The notes under the pieces were generated by a model. It made no database searches, had not been told where the DNA came from, and saw only the letters and a list, made by a program, of their open reading frames with translations. Positions 1 through 8,992 of a stretch of 64,000 nucleotides of DNA are shown piece by piece. How positions within the stretch are numbered: position 1 is the first letter of the stretch; each line of letters opens with the position of its first letter. The DNA is from Ruminococcus flavefaciens (GTDB taxonomy: Bacteria > Bacillota > Clostridia > Oscillospirales > Ruminococcaceae), in contig CACYSQ010000003.1 of the NCBI GenBank assembly GCA_902777125.1, forward strand, positions 50,230 through 114,229. The letters are read 5' to 3'. The translations under genes were made by a program, and so were the position numbers.

Positions 1-1031
1 AAAGCCTTTCCGTCAACGTACATCGTGCCGTTGAAGATGTAGGCAACTCCCGGGAAAAGTACGCTTACCGCAAGAACTCCCGAAAGGAAGCGCTCGGAAC
101 GCGTTCCCCTTCTAACAAGTGCGATGACTGACACAACCACTATGCTGGTCAGACCTGCCGAGTAGGCACCGTAGAGTATCGTGCCGAGGTTGAGCGTGGG
201 AACTATCAGCTCCTTTATCGAAACGCTCACGGAGGTCGAAGCTCTGCCGTGAACTATCGCCGCAAGCGACGGCAGCCATATACGCGCTGCACATACGCAG
301 CCTATGAAGGCGAAAAGTATCTTCTTCCAGATCCTCGAAACGATGCCCTTGAAGCCGATCTCCGGTTCTTCCTCGAGGCACAGGAATATCATGTACAGTC
401 CAACTGCGGCAAACGAGCCCACGCTGTAGTAGTAGCTCGTACACATTATGCAATAGGTCAGCAGCGAGACCAGTGCGAGCCTGACAACGCTGTCGCGTCC
501 CCTGACGGTGAAGAAAAGTCCGAGCAGGAACGGGTAGTAGTTCACGAACATTATGTGCCTGTGGCTGTGGAGTATCACGGGTCCCGCAAACAGGAACATC
601 AGCGCGAGCACAAGCGGTATCCCGCCGCTGAGATGCTTCCTGAACAGGAAGAATATCATTATTGACGAGACAAGGACCTCCGCGATGCTGAGGAGCTGTA
701 TGTACAGAGCCATGCTCATTCCCGGCATGAAATAAGCCGGAATGTACAGTGGATTTGCTATGCCGTAGTAGGCGAAATTGTAGATATTCTGTCCTCCACC
801 GAGCTGAAAGGCGAAGTCCGGATACTTGTCTTTTGTCTCGAAGAACCTCATTCTGAGGTATTCGGGTATCGCAAAATGCTGACAGTCCCAGTCTAAGGTC
901 GAGCCCCAGACGCCCCCGCGGTTCACTATCAGCAGGTCAAATGCGATGATAAAGACAAAAGCTCCGGTCAGAAGCAATATAGCCGTAAGACCGGGTCTTC
1001 TGCCGTAAGCCTCCCTTATTTTCCTTATCAT
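1..1031 (-). CDS. YfhO-like multi-spanning membrane protein, 5' part only
   Basis: The reading frame starts at ATG 1029-1031 and runs off the window edge, so only about 343 N-terminal residues are seen. The first residues are basic, followed by a hydrophobic helix (about residues 14-36) and then a periplasmic-type loop with WDCQHF and QLGGGQNIYNFAYYG. The pattern of an early Asp/Gln-rich loop, a Gly-Gly-Gly-x-Asn stretch and then many helices matches the YfhO family (PF09586), whose members are thought to act on lipid-linked sugars at the cell surface. Substrate is unknown. At least seven more hydrophobic segments follow. A GGGGC sits 6 nt before the start as a modest ribosome site. Confidence 0.75.
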   Translation of the reverse strand, partial: MIRKIREAYGRRPGLTAILLLTGAFVFIIAFDLLIVNRGGVWGSTLDWDCQHFAIPEYLRMRFFETKDKYPDFAFQLGGGQNIYNFAYYGIANPLYIPAYFMPGMSMALYIQLLSIAEVLVSSIMIFFLFRKHLSGGIPLVLALMFLFAGPVILHSHRHIMFVNYYPFLLGLFFTVRGRDSVVRLALVSLLTYCIMCTSYYYSVGSFAAVGLYMIFLCLEEEPEIGFKGIVSRIWKKILFAFIGCVCAARIWLPSLAAIVHGRASTSVSVSIKELIVPTLNLGTILYGAYSAGLTSIVVVSVIALVRRGTRSERFLSGVLAVSVLFPGVAYIFNGTMYVDGKA

Positions 1032-1106
1032 TATCTGCCCCTTATAATCATGATGTAATAAACAGAAACAAACGAAATTCAGTAACGGCGCTTATGAATG
1101 GGATTC

Positions 1107-1273
1107 TCAAGGGAGGTCCTCCCTTGAGCGGAGTCCAGAGGCAGCGCCTCTTGTCGCTTTCCACAGCTTTTAAAGGAAAGCGAAACTAAACAAAGCGCCT
1201 CGCAAGGGGTGAATGCGAAAACAGTCCGGTGGACTGTTTTCGCAGAGGGGACGCCTTGCAAGAGAAGGCGTCC
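1107..1273. repeat. Cluster of five hairpins in a 305-nt intergenic region
   Basis: The gap 1032-1336 holds no gene. It contains five successive inverted repeats: 1107-1127 (10 bp stem, one-base centre), 1138-1150 (GAGGC/GCCTC), about 1153-1180 (GCTTTCC/GGAAAGC), 1215-1243 (13 bp perfect stem, loop GGT) and 1247-1273 (11 bp perfect stem, loop GCAAG). The fourth recurs in inverted orientation at 21204-21228, and the fifth has relatives at 19193-19220 and 21171-21199. Several may terminate mutS2 or act as a mobile REP-like unit. Confidence 0.7.
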
Positions 1274-1336
1274 CCTTGCAGCCGTACTTTATCACAAAGC
1301 CTCCGAACTAAGTTCGGACGGGATTTATCCTCCCCT

Positions 1337-3727
1337 TTATTTCAGCTCCGCAACCGTAACGCCGTCCTCGCCCTCGCCGTATACTCCGAGACGGAAGCTC
1401 TTTATGGACGGGTGCGTCTTCAATCGCTGCTGGACTGCCTTTCTGAGCAGTCCGGTACCCTTGCCGTGGATAATGTATATCGTGGAGATATTCGACATCA
1501 CCGCCTGATCTATGAACTGGTCGAGCTGGTAAACGCCGTCGTCACAGGCACAGCCGCGGATATCGAGCTCCATTTTGCCCCTGCGTTCAGCCTTTACACC
1601 GACCTTGTTCATTTTTCGTGCCGGTTTTGCGGGCTTGCCGGAGTATGTCACCTTATCGGGCTCCTCCAGTCTCAGCCGGGAAATATTCATCTTCGTCTTC
1701 ATGACGCCCATCTGAACGTAAACGAACTCGCTGCCGTCCGGGTCGCCGGAGATTATGCCCTTCCGCTGGAGGTCAACGACGTAGACCGTGTCTCCCCTGC
1801 GGAGCTTTCTCGGCAGCTTGTAGTCAGCGTTGGGATCCTGCTTGGCAACGGGATTTGCGGTGTCGTACATCTTGTTGAAGCTCTGCTTTGTACGCGATTT
1901 CATGCCGGAAACGTTCTCGCTGAAGTCCTTTTTGTCCTTCTCCTTACGCAGCCTGTCGAGCTCGTCAAGCAGCTCGTTGGACTCCGCCTTTGTCTGCTCG
2001 ATGATAGTCATTGCACGCTGTCTCGCCTTTTCGAGCTCGTCAGCCTTGAAGCGTTCAAGCTCCTCCTTTTCCCTGCGGACAGCCTCCTCATGAGCGGCAG
2101 CCTCAGCACGGAGCCTCGAAATATCTTCCTTCTGACGTTCAAGCTCAATGCGGGCAGCATCAAGCTTACCGATAACATCTTCGAGCCGGATATTGGCATC
2201 GCTGACCCTCGCCTTAGCGTCCTCGATGATGTCCTTTGGCATACCAAGGCTCTCGGAAATGGCGAAAGCATTGGATATTCCGGGCGAACCCACGATGAGC
2301 CTGTAGGTAGGTCTCAGAGTTTCTATGTCAAATTCGCAGGAGGCGTTCTCCACGCCCTCGCTGTCGATAGCGAAGACCTTGAGCTCCTGATAGTGGGTCG
2401 TCACCATTATTTTTGCGCCGCTCGACATGAGCCTTCTTATTATGGATACGGCAAGTGCTGCGCCCTCGACCGGGTCTGTTCCCGAGCCGAGCTCGTCAAG
2501 GAGGACGAGCGAATTCTCGTCGGCGGTATCGAGTATCTCAATTACCTTGTTCGTGTGCGACGAGAATGTGGAAAGGTTCTGCTCGATGCTCTGACTGTCA
2601 CCGATATCCGCGAGAATATGGCGGAATACCGAGATACGGCTGCCGTCCGCGACCGGTATGAGCAGTCCGCACATCGTCATGGCACTCAGCAGACCGGCAG
2701 TTTTCAGCGCAACGGTCTTGCCGCCGGTGTTAGGACCGGTTATTATGAGCGTCTGGTAGTCCTCACCGAGCGAGAGCTCCACCGGAACAGCTTTTTTCCT
2801 GTCGATCAGAGGGTGGCGCGCCTTTTTGAGGTGCATACTGCCGTCGTCGGTTATCTCCGGGAGCGAGCAGTTGAGCTTTGCCGCAAGGTTGGACTTCGCA
2901 AAGTAGAGGTTCAGCTCAGTGCAGATGCGGTAGTTCTCACAGAGGATATCCGCGTATTCGCCGCAGTTTCCGCAGAGCTCACGGATTATGCGCTCTATCT
3001 CCTCCTGCTCCTTGCCCTCGAGGAGACGGATATCGTTATTCGCCTCAACTATCGCCATAGGCTCGATGAAAATGGTCTGACCTGTGGCTGAGGTGTCATG
3101 TATGAGGCCCGCGACCTGTCCCCTGTACTCCGATTTTACGGGCAGAACGAACCTTCCGTCGCGTATGGTGACGGTGCTCTCCTGTAGGTACTGCTGCGTG
3201 GTCTTATTGCGTATCATCTTGTCGAGAGTCTCGCGGAGCTGCATACCGGCACGGTTTATCTTGCGCCGTATAGCCGCAAGCTCAGGACTTGCCGCATCGG
3301 ATATCTCGGTCTCAGAGATTATTGAGCGCTCCAGCTTTTCGAGGAGCCAGTCATTCGGCATGAGCCTCGAAAAGAGGTAGTCCAGTTCAGTCTCAACGCC
3401 CTCGCAGTGGTCGTACCAGTCCGCGAGGCTCTTTATCTGACGCAGCATTGCGGCAATGTCCATGAGGTCGCGTAGGGATATCACCGCTCCGGACTTTGCA
3501 CGGGCTGCCGATGAGCATATGTCCTTGAAATTGCTGAACGGCGGCGTTCCGAACTGCACCGACAGGCTGAAAGCCTGCGAGGTCTTGAGACATTCGCGCC
3601 TCACCGCAGCGAGGTCGGTGTCCGGACGTATCGCCAGTGCCATGCGCCGGGTCTCCTCATTCGAGGTCAGCTCAGCGAGCATTTCAAGTATCTTGTCGAG
3701 TTCAAGTGTTTTAAGGTATTTATCCAT
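1337..3727 (-). CDS. mutS2: MutS2 family ATPase/endonuclease
   Basis: The 796-residue protein has the MutS core and ABC-type ATPase with Walker A GPNTGGKT at residues 331-338, a LLDELGSGTDP Walker B/signature region, a long coiled coil (about 520-620) and a C-terminal Smr domain (about 720-796) with HGKGTGLLRKAV. Family members act on branched DNA and limit recombination, and more recently have been linked to splitting collided ribosomes; which role applies here cannot be read from sequence. The length is normal. The start ATG 3725-3727 follows AAAGGAA. It is the last gene of the era-recO gene run, 12 nt after a GNAT gene. Confidence 0.97.
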   Translation of the reverse strand: MDKYLKTLELDKILEMLAELTSNEETRRMALAIRPDTDLAAVRRECLKTSQAFSLSVQFGTPPFSNFKDICSSAARAKSGAVISLRDLMDIAAMLRQIKSLADWYDHCEGVETELDYLFSRLMPNDWLLEKLERSIISETEISDAASPELAAIRRKINRAGMQLRETLDKMIRNKTTQQYLQESTVTIRDGRFVLPVKSEYRGQVAGLIHDTSATGQTIFIEPMAIVEANNDIRLLEGKEQEEIERIIRELCGNCGEYADILCENYRICTELNLYFAKSNLAAKLNCSLPEITDDGSMHLKKARHPLIDRKKAVPVELSLGEDYQTLIITGPNTGGKTVALKTAGLLSAMTMCGLLIPVADGSRISVFRHILADIGDSQSIEQNLSTFSSHTNKVIEILDTADENSLVLLDELGSGTDPVEGAALAVSIIRRLMSSGAKIMVTTHYQELKVFAIDSEGVENASCEFDIETLRPTYRLIVGSPGISNAFAISESLGMPKDIIEDAKARVSDANIRLEDVIGKLDAARIELERQKEDISRLRAEAAAHEEAVRREKEELERFKADELEKARQRAMTIIEQTKAESNELLDELDRLRKEKDKKDFSENVSGMKSRTKQSFNKMYDTANPVAKQDPNADYKLPRKLRRGDTVYVVDLQRKGIISGDPDGSEFVYVQMGVMKTKMNISRLRLEEPDKVTYSGKPAKPARKMNKVGVKAERRGKMELDIRGCACDDGVYQLDQFIDQAVMSNISTIYIIHGKGTGLLRKAVQQRLKTHPSIKSFRLGVYGEGEDGVTVAELK

Positions 3728-3739
3728 ATATTCCTTTCG

Positions 3740-4207
3740 TCAGCGGAATTTCTCCATTTTGTAGTGACCCTCATCGTCCTGAGCGGCAAGACCGTCCTTG
3801 TGGTCATAGCCCATTTTCTTGTAGAAGCCGACAGCGGTCGCGGAGGCAGGTATCTCTATGCGCCTTGCACGGAGAAAGAACTCGTCCGCTTCGAGCGTTT
3901 CGATAATGCTCCTGCCGATGCCCCTGCCCTGTTCGGACGGGTCAACGAATATAGTAAAAAGGCAGCTCTCATCGGTCTTGCCCCAGTAGGGTCCGACAGA
4001 GCCGCAGCCTATGATCCTTTCGCCCTCGCAGACCACATAGCTGTGCATCCACGATGAGCGTTCAATGAGCCTTTCGGGTGAGAGGAAAGCGATCGCCTGT
4101 TCGAGCATTTCAAGCGGATAGTCCTTCACATTGGTAGTCCTCATCGTAAGCGCGATAAGTGCGGAAACGGCTTCCGCGTCCTCATTCTGAAATCTGCGTA
4201 TCTGCAT
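3740..4207 (-). CDS. GNAT family N-acetyltransferase
   Basis: A 155-residue single-domain acetyltransferase. The acetyl-CoA loop reads EQGRGIGRSIIE, followed by the typical C-terminal VGFYKKMGY strand-helix. The ATG at 4205-4207 is chosen over an upstream GTG because AAGGAGGAGGACA stands just before it. The gene overlaps the 3' end of recO by 26 nt, so the two are probably co-translated. Substrate cannot be told; such genes often modify small amines or protein termini. Confidence 0.9.
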   Translation of the reverse strand: MQIRRFQNEDAEAVSALIALTMRTTNVKDYPLEMLEQAIAFLSPERLIERSSWMHSYVVCEGERIIGCGSVGPYWGKTDESCLFTIFVDPSEQGRGIGRSIIETLEADEFFLRARRIEIPASATAVGFYKKMGYDHKDGLAAQDDEGHYKMEKFR

Positions 4208-4967
4208 TGTCCTCCTCCTTTGCACCTGCTATGCTCTTGTAGAAATCGAGCGTCCTGTAGCCTCTTTCAAGGCGGCAGAGCATATACCTCTCCGCAAGCT
4301 CCGACAGCACGGACATAGTCTCGTCGGAAATGCGGAAGTTGAACGTTCTTCTCAGCTCGGTCAGGACGATGTGGCGGACAGCCAGCAGTACCGGCTTTTT
4401 CACCTTCATGGCGAGATCGTCCTCCTCGTCCTCATAGCAGTCCGAACAGTAAAAACCTCCGCCGTCAATGCAGAAAAAAAGCTCCTCCGGCTCAAAAGCT
4501 CCGCAGCCGCGGCACATGATGATATCCGGCATGAAGCCTATCTCCGACATCAGGCGCAGTTCAAAAACAGCCTTCAGCATAGCCTCGCTGCGCTTACCGT
4601 TTTCGAGGAAGTGCAGACAGTTGAGGAAAAGCCTCAGAACGTCGGCACTCTGAGCCTCGGGGTGAATGCAGTCCCCGACCACCTCGGCGAAATACGAGGC
4701 GAGCGAGAGCTTTGTCAGCGAGCTGCGAAGGTCATAGAAAATATGTATGGGCTCGGCGCTGTTATAGTAGAGTCTTCCGCCGCGCATATCGAGGCAGAAC
4801 CGCGAATACGCGAAAAGCTGGGTAGCGCTGCCTGATTTTGAGGCAGACTTCCTCGCCCCCTTGACGGAGACCTCAACAACGCCGCTTTCCTTTGTGAGTA
4901 TATCAATGAATTTATCCTGTTCGCCCACAGGACGTTCCCGGATAACAATCCCTTCCGATATCAGCAT
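4182..4967 (-). CDS. recO: DNA repair protein RecO
   Basis: A 261-residue RecO: N-terminal OB fold (ISEGIVIRERPVGEQDKFIDIL), helical middle, and a zinc site CRGCG...CSDC near residue 150-175. RecO loads RecA on SSB-coated single strands with RecR. Start ATG 4965-4967 is preferred over an in-frame codon 42 nt upstream because AGGGA precedes it at the right spacing and family members begin here. Its first 54 nt overlap the small yqzL gene in another frame, and its end overlaps the GNAT gene, so the three look translationally coupled. Confidence 0.96.
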   Translation of the reverse strand: MLISEGIVIRERPVGEQDKFIDILTKESGVVEVSVKGARKSASKSGSATQLFAYSRFCLDMRGGRLYYNSAEPIHIFYDLRSSLTKLSLASYFAEVVGDCIHPEAQSADVLRLFLNCLHFLENGKRSEAMLKAVFELRLMSEIGFMPDIIMCRGCGAFEPEELFFCIDGGGFYCSDCYEDEEDDLAMKVKKPVLLAVRHIVLTELRRTFNFRISDETMSVLSELAERYMLCRLERGYRTLDFYKSIAGAKEEDNADTQISE

Positions 4968-5055
4968 CTTTTTCGTCCCTAACTGCCGAATACCGCAGAT
5001 AATCGTCAATTCTGCCGCTTTCGGCGAATATATCCCAGAGCATATCCTCAGTCAT
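4912..5055 (-). CDS. yqzL: YqzL-like small protein (47 aa)
   Basis: A short frame of 47 codons with a strong ribosome site (CGGAGGTGTGAC before ATG 5053-5055). The N-terminal half, MLWDIFAESGRIDDYLRY, matches the YqzL pattern (W-x-x-F-x-x-[TS]-G-x-I-[DE]-x-YL), and Bacillus YqzL also lies between era and recO. The function of YqzL is not known. Its last 18 codons overlap the start of recO, so this part may be under little protein-level constraint. An 8-bp hairpin (5071-5092) lies just upstream. Confidence 0.8.
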   Translation of the reverse strand: MTEDMLWDIFAESGRIDDYLRYSAVRDEKDADIGRDCYPGTSCGRTG

Positions 5056-5125
5056 GTCACACCTCCGCAGTTCAAGAGCTATGACTCTTGAAGTCCTGTA
5101 TGTATTATCTGCGGAAATGTCCGAA

Positions 5126-6019
5126 TTATTTGTCTGAAAGTCCGAAATTGCGGATAATGCCCTCGCGGTTGCGCCAGTCCTCCTTGACCTTGACCCAGCA
5201 TTTGAGGTTGACCTTGATCTGGAAGAAGTCCTCCAGCTCCAGCCTTGCCGCGGTCGAAGCCTTTTTCAGCATAGCGCCGCCCTTTCCGATGACAATGCCC
5301 TTGTGCGATTCCTTTTCGCAGTAGATGACCGCCGAAATATCGAGGATATCCTTGTCCTCGCGCTCGGACATCTCCTCAACGCCAACCGCGATGCCGTGAG
5401 GCACCTCGTCGCTGAGCAGCATGAGCAGCTTTTCGCGTATCATCTCTGCCGCAAGGACCTTTTCCGGCTGGTCGGTTATCATGTCGTCCGGGAAGAAATG
5501 CGGTGATTCCTCCGAGAGCTTGATTATCTCGTCAATAACGATGTCGATGCCGTTGTTCTCGGTGACGCTCACGGGGATTATCGCCTGAAATTCAGCCTTT
5601 GAGCTGAGGCCGGCGATAACGGGAGCAAGGTCGTTCATGCTTTTCAGGAGGTCTATCTTGTTCAGGACGAGTATCACGGGCATTTTCGCATCGTTCATCG
5701 ACCTGAGAAGTGCAAGCTCCTGATCGTTGATCTTTTTTGTGCAGTCCTGCATGAAAACTACCGCATCAATGTCGCTGACGGACTCCTTGACCGTATTGAG
5801 CATATGCTCGCTGAGCTTGTTCACAGGCTTGTGAAGTCCCGGAGTATCGAAGAAAACGAGCTGGACATCGTCGATATTGCGTATACCGGTTATGCGTGTA
5901 CGGGTAGTCTGCGGCTTATTGCTCACGGAAGCTATCTTCTCACCGATTATCGCGTTGAGCAGCGAAGATTTTCCGGCATTTGTGCGTCCGGCAATGGTAA
6001 CGAAGGCAGTTCTTGACAT
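5126..6019 (-). CDS. era: GTPase Era
   Basis: A 297-residue Ras-like GTPase with GRTNAGKS (residues 11-18), DTPGLHKP, NKID and a C-terminal KH domain containing VIGKGGAMLKK. Era binds the 3' end of 16S rRNA and helps mature the small ribosomal subunit. It starts at ATG 6017-6019, overlapping the ybeY stop by one base (TGATG), which couples two genes acting on the same rRNA. Length and motifs are normal. Confidence 0.98.
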   Translation of the reverse strand: MSRTAFVTIAGRTNAGKSSLLNAIIGEKIASVSNKPQTTRTRITGIRNIDDVQLVFFDTPGLHKPVNKLSEHMLNTVKESVSDIDAVVFMQDCTKKINDQELALLRSMNDAKMPVILVLNKIDLLKSMNDLAPVIAGLSSKAEFQAIIPVSVTENNGIDIVIDEIIKLSEESPHFFPDDMITDQPEKVLAAEMIREKLLMLLSDEVPHGIAVGVEEMSEREDKDILDISAVIYCEKESHKGIVIGKGGAMLKKASTAARLELEDFFQIKVNLKCWVKVKEDWRNREGIIRNFGLSDK

Positions 6020-6531
6020 CAGTTGTTATCTCCGTTCACAACAAAGGTAACATCGCGGGAGATACCGAGCTTTTCGAGCACGGACTCCTCCTTTTCGCGC
6101 ATTATCCTCTGGTCGAGCTGGCTGGTCTCATGGTCGTAGCCGAGGAGGTGGAGCATCGAGTGAACTGTGAGGAAGCCTATCTCGCGCTCGAGGGAGTGAC
6201 CGTAGTTCTGAGCCTGCTTTACGGCAGTTTCAAGCGAAATAACGACGTCTCCGAGCTGTACCGCACCTGTCTCCGGGTTGAGCTCGACAGTACCGTCCTC
6301 GCTTGTGAGCGGGAACGAGAGAACGTCAGTAACGCTGTCCTTGTTCCTGTAAGTTTTGTTGAGCTTTCTTATCTCGTTATTGCTTACGAACGAAACGCTG
6401 ACCTCGGCGTCCTTTCCGAATTTCTCAGTGGTGAGAACAGCCTGGCAGCATCTTCTGATGAGCAGCCTGATACCTACCGGGACCTTTACCTCAGTCTGAT
6501 TGTTCTTAACGTAAACCTTTAACTTAGCCAT
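6019..6531 (-). CDS. ybeY: Endoribonuclease YbeY (16S rRNA maturation)
   Basis: A 170-residue metalloprotein with the zinc motif H-x3-H-x5-H at H124, H128 and H134 (HSMLHLLGYDH) and the upstream TDVLSFPL signature. YbeY is a zinc ribonuclease needed for 16S 3'-end processing and ribosome quality control. The gene overlaps phoH by 8 nt and era by 1 nt, a conserved Firmicute arrangement. Confidence 0.97.
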   Translation of the reverse strand: MAKLKVYVKNNQTEVKVPVGIRLLIRRCCQAVLTTEKFGKDAEVSVSFVSNNEIRKLNKTYRNKDSVTDVLSFPLTSEDGTVELNPETGAVQLGDVVISLETAVKQAQNYGHSLEREIGFLTVHSMLHLLGYDHETSQLDQRIMREKEESVLEKLGISRDVTFVVNGDNN

Positions 6532-7495
6532 TGTGTTTTATTCTCCCTTCGCTGAATTTTTCATAAGCTTTGATTATATCCTGTACTAATCTGTGTCTCA
6601 CGACGTCCTTTTCCGAGAAGCGGTGGATAGCGATATCGTCGATGCCCTTGAGCACCTTTATCGCTTCAACGAGACCTGACTTCCGGATATCCGGAAGGTC
6701 GATCTGCGTGATATCGCCTGTTATGACCATTCTGCTGTCATTTCCGAGACGGGTGAGGAACATCTTGATCTGTTCCGAGGTAGTGTTCTGTGCCTCATCG
6801 AGGATAATGAACGCCTCGTCGAGAGTACGGCCTCTCATGTAGGCGAGAGGTGCGACCTCGATAATGCCCTTTTCCATGTACCTTGCGAAGCTCTCAGCGC
6901 CGAACATATCGAACAGCGCATCGTAGAGCGGACGAAGGTAGGGGTCCACCTTGTCCTGCATATCACCGGGCAGGAAGCCGAGCTTTTCGCCTGCTTCAAC
7001 AGCCGGACGGGTAAGGATTATCTTCTTGACCTTGTGTCCGCGGAAGGCTCTTACTGCCATCGCAACCGCAAGATAGGTCTTTCCCGTGCCGGCAGGACCT
7101 ATGCCGAGGACTATCGTATTGTCCCTTATCATGTCGGTATACCGCTGCTGACCGACTGTTCTTGCACGGACTATCTTTCCGGAGGCAGTAACACAAATGC
7201 CGTCGCCTCCGAGCTCCTCGAGCTCCTGTTCGACGCCGTCAGCCACCATAGATGTGACATAGCGGACGGTCTGCTCGCTTAGGGTCTGACCCTTTCTGCT
7301 GATATTGAGCATAGCGCGAACCGCCCTTGAAGCGTCCTCAACGTTTTTTTCGCCGCCGATGAGCTTGATGCCGCCGTCACGGCAGACCATATCGACGCCG
7401 TATTCCTTTTTTATACGTCCGACGTTGTCGTCGAGACTGCCGAACACAGCGGAGAGCTGTTCCGGCGAATCAGAAGCAAGAAATTTTTCTGCCAT
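6524..7495 (-). CDS. phoH: PhoH family ATPase
   Basis: A 323-residue P-loop ATPase with GPAGTGKT at residues 133-140, EAFIILDEAQNTT (Walker B) and TRLGNDSRMVITGD; a KH-like N-terminal part precedes it. PhoH proteins are RNA-associated ATPases or helicases; the exact job is unsettled. I place the start at ATG 7493-7495 because GGAGTG lies 6 nt before it; a TTG 45 nt upstream is in frame but less well supported. It leads directly into ybeY. Confidence 0.95.
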   Translation of the reverse strand: MAEKFLASDSPEQLSAVFGSLDDNVGRIKKEYGVDMVCRDGGIKLIGGEKNVEDASRAVRAMLNISRKGQTLSEQTVRYVTSMVADGVEQELEELGGDGICVTASGKIVRARTVGQQRYTDMIRDNTIVLGIGPAGTGKTYLAVAMAVRAFRGHKVKKIILTRPAVEAGEKLGFLPGDMQDKVDPYLRPLYDALFDMFGAESFARYMEKGIIEVAPLAYMRGRTLDEAFIILDEAQNTTSEQIKMFLTRLGNDSRMVITGDITQIDLPDIRKSGLVEAIKVLKGIDDIAIHRFSEKDVVRHRLVQDIIKAYEKFSEGRIKHNG

Positions 7496-7570
7496 CTGGT
7501 CACTCCGTTCGTGAATAGAGTTCTGATATTTCAATTCCAAGCCTTATCATGGTATCCGGAAGCTGCGCCT

Positions 7571-8077
7571 TCAGGCTGTGAGCTCCGGGAAAGCGCCTGC
7601 CGTAGCAAGAGCGGCATTTGAATACCTCTTGTCAGCGGAAACGTCCCTGAGAACGTGGACATTCTCCGGGAAGTCTATCACCTGCTCAGGAGTACGCAGC
7701 TCCAGCTCCATTATCGCAAGGCTGTGCGAAAACGGGTAGGTGTCGAGCTCAAAGAGCTGACCGTGGTAATCGAAGCAGTAGCGTACCTTTTCAACGGGCG
7801 CGAGCTTGCGGTCGGTCTGACCGAGGAGCTTTCTGTACTCCTTCTCGCTTATCTCGAATTCGTTTTCCTCGCGTGTCACCGCGGAAATGAACACCTTTTC
7901 GGTATAGGTGTATCTTACCGCGCCGTTTTCGTTGATGCGGCGGACCCTGCGCTGGGAATCGTTTTCACCGCGCGTCAGGTAGGTCTGTGTGATACCGATA
8001 GTCCTTCTTACGTCAAGCTCGTGGATATCCGGAAGCTCAACGAGAAATTTTCTTTCGATCTCAAGTCCTTTTGGCAT
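7571..8077 (-). CDS. CYTH domain protein (triphosphate tunnel enzyme)
   Basis: A 168-residue protein opening with GLEIERKFLV, the ExExK signature of CYTH/TTM enzymes, and further charged strands (ENEFEISEKEY, YCFDYHGQLFELDTY, MELELRTPEQ) that line the tunnel. Bacterial stand-alone members mostly hydrolyse inorganic tripolyphosphate. ATG 8075-8077 is chosen, with GGGGAG upstream. It is the first gene of the run leading into phoH, 75 nt away. Confidence 0.9.
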   Translation of the reverse strand: MPKGLEIERKFLVELPDIHELDVRRTIGITQTYLTRGENDSQRRVRRINENGAVRYTYTEKVFISAVTREENEFEISEKEYRKLLGQTDRKLAPVEKVRYCFDYHGQLFELDTYPFSHSLAIMELELRTPEQVIDFPENVHVLRDVSADKRYSNAALATAGAFPELTA

Positions 8078-8173
8078 TATCAAGTCTCCCCATATAAAAA
8101 CTTCTGCAACTATATTATATAACGATTTTTGATTATTGTCAACAAAAATTTCAAATTTTTCTGTTTAAGTTGC

Positions 8174-8992
8174 TTAAAAAGTTTTTTGCTGTTGAAAACT
8201 GCCGTTCTTCGCTGTTAATTTGTCATCGTCGAGCATGATATCACAGGTAAATCCGCAGCCAGATGTGTCGTAAACCACCGGGCTCCTGAGCTCGGTATTG
8301 GTATCGTCTTCCGGCATGAGCCGCGGCAGTTCGAGGGTATAAAGACCGTTGCCATAGCCTCCGGCAGCACCGATAAGCTCGGCTATAATGGAGTTAGCTT
8401 CACTGAAGAAGCGGTCGAAGAACTCCTCTCCGGCAGGCGGAGTATCTTTTTCCGCATCGTAAACGGTATCTTCGTCGTTCCTGTCCACAATGTAGATACG
8501 CACGTTCCTGCCCACAACGTCAGCTCCGATGAAGAATTCGGGTTCATCAGCGGAAGTCCGCAGAGCCATTTTCCTGACAGCACCGAGGATAAGCTCAGTG
8601 ATGATACGCCTGTCGCTCAGCACCATGGCACGAGACACCGACCTCAGCCTGAATTTGATGCGTTCACCGAGCTTGCGTTCAAACTGCTCGCACAGAAAGC
8701 CTATGAGCGCATCGACCTCTATAAGCTCCTTCGCAGGCTTTGTGTCCGAAAGGGTGCGTGAAACAGCGGCAACTCTCATAAGCTGCAAGGTCTGCTTCGC
8801 TGCGGCACCCATTATCTCCTCCATTCCCTTGCGCCTGGAGGGCGGTATCATATCCGCAGCATATTCCATTACTGCATTCATCTGAGCGACTGTAGCTATA
8901 ACGGTCTCGCTGAAATACCTTGAGTATTCGTTTGAAAACGGGTCCCTGAAAAAGCGCCTTATGTTCTTTTCGGTTATTATATCGTTATTCAT
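8174..8992 (-). CDS. Uncharacterised protein with remote histidine-kinase-like layout
   Basis: 272 residues from ATG 8990-8992 (AGGA 5 nt upstream). I do not recognise a family with certainty. The order of segments (helical VIATVAQMNAVMEYAADM, a second helix, then an alpha/beta part ending GGYGNGLYTLELPRLM) resembles a shortened histidine kinase dimerisation plus ATPase fold, but no phospho-acceptor His in the usual HE/HD context and no clear N box or DxGxG are visible. No signal peptide or membrane helix. It may be a degenerate kinase-like regulator. It stands alone between the CYTH gene and the divergent gap gene. Confidence 0.6.
   Translation of the reverse strand: MNNDIITEKNIRRFFRDPFSNEYSRYFSETVIATVAQMNAVMEYAADMIPPSRRKGMEEIMGAAAKQTLQLMRVAAVSRTLSDTKPAKELIEVDALIGFLCEQFERKLGERIKFRLRSVSRAMVLSDRRIITELILGAVRKMALRTSADEPEFFIGADVVGRNVRIYIVDRNDEDTVYDAEKDTPPAGEEFFDRFFSEANSIIAELIGAAGGYGNGLYTLELPRLMPEDDTNTELRSPVVYDTSGCGFTCDIMLDDDKLTAKNGSFQQQKTF

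Noticed and set aside
1229-3091. 620-codon plus-strand frame
   Set aside because: It is antisense to mutS2, which has a complete set of family motifs; the long frame follows from codon bias.
6524-7540. Longer phoH frame starting at TTG 7540
   Set aside because: The ATG at 7495 has a better ribosome site.
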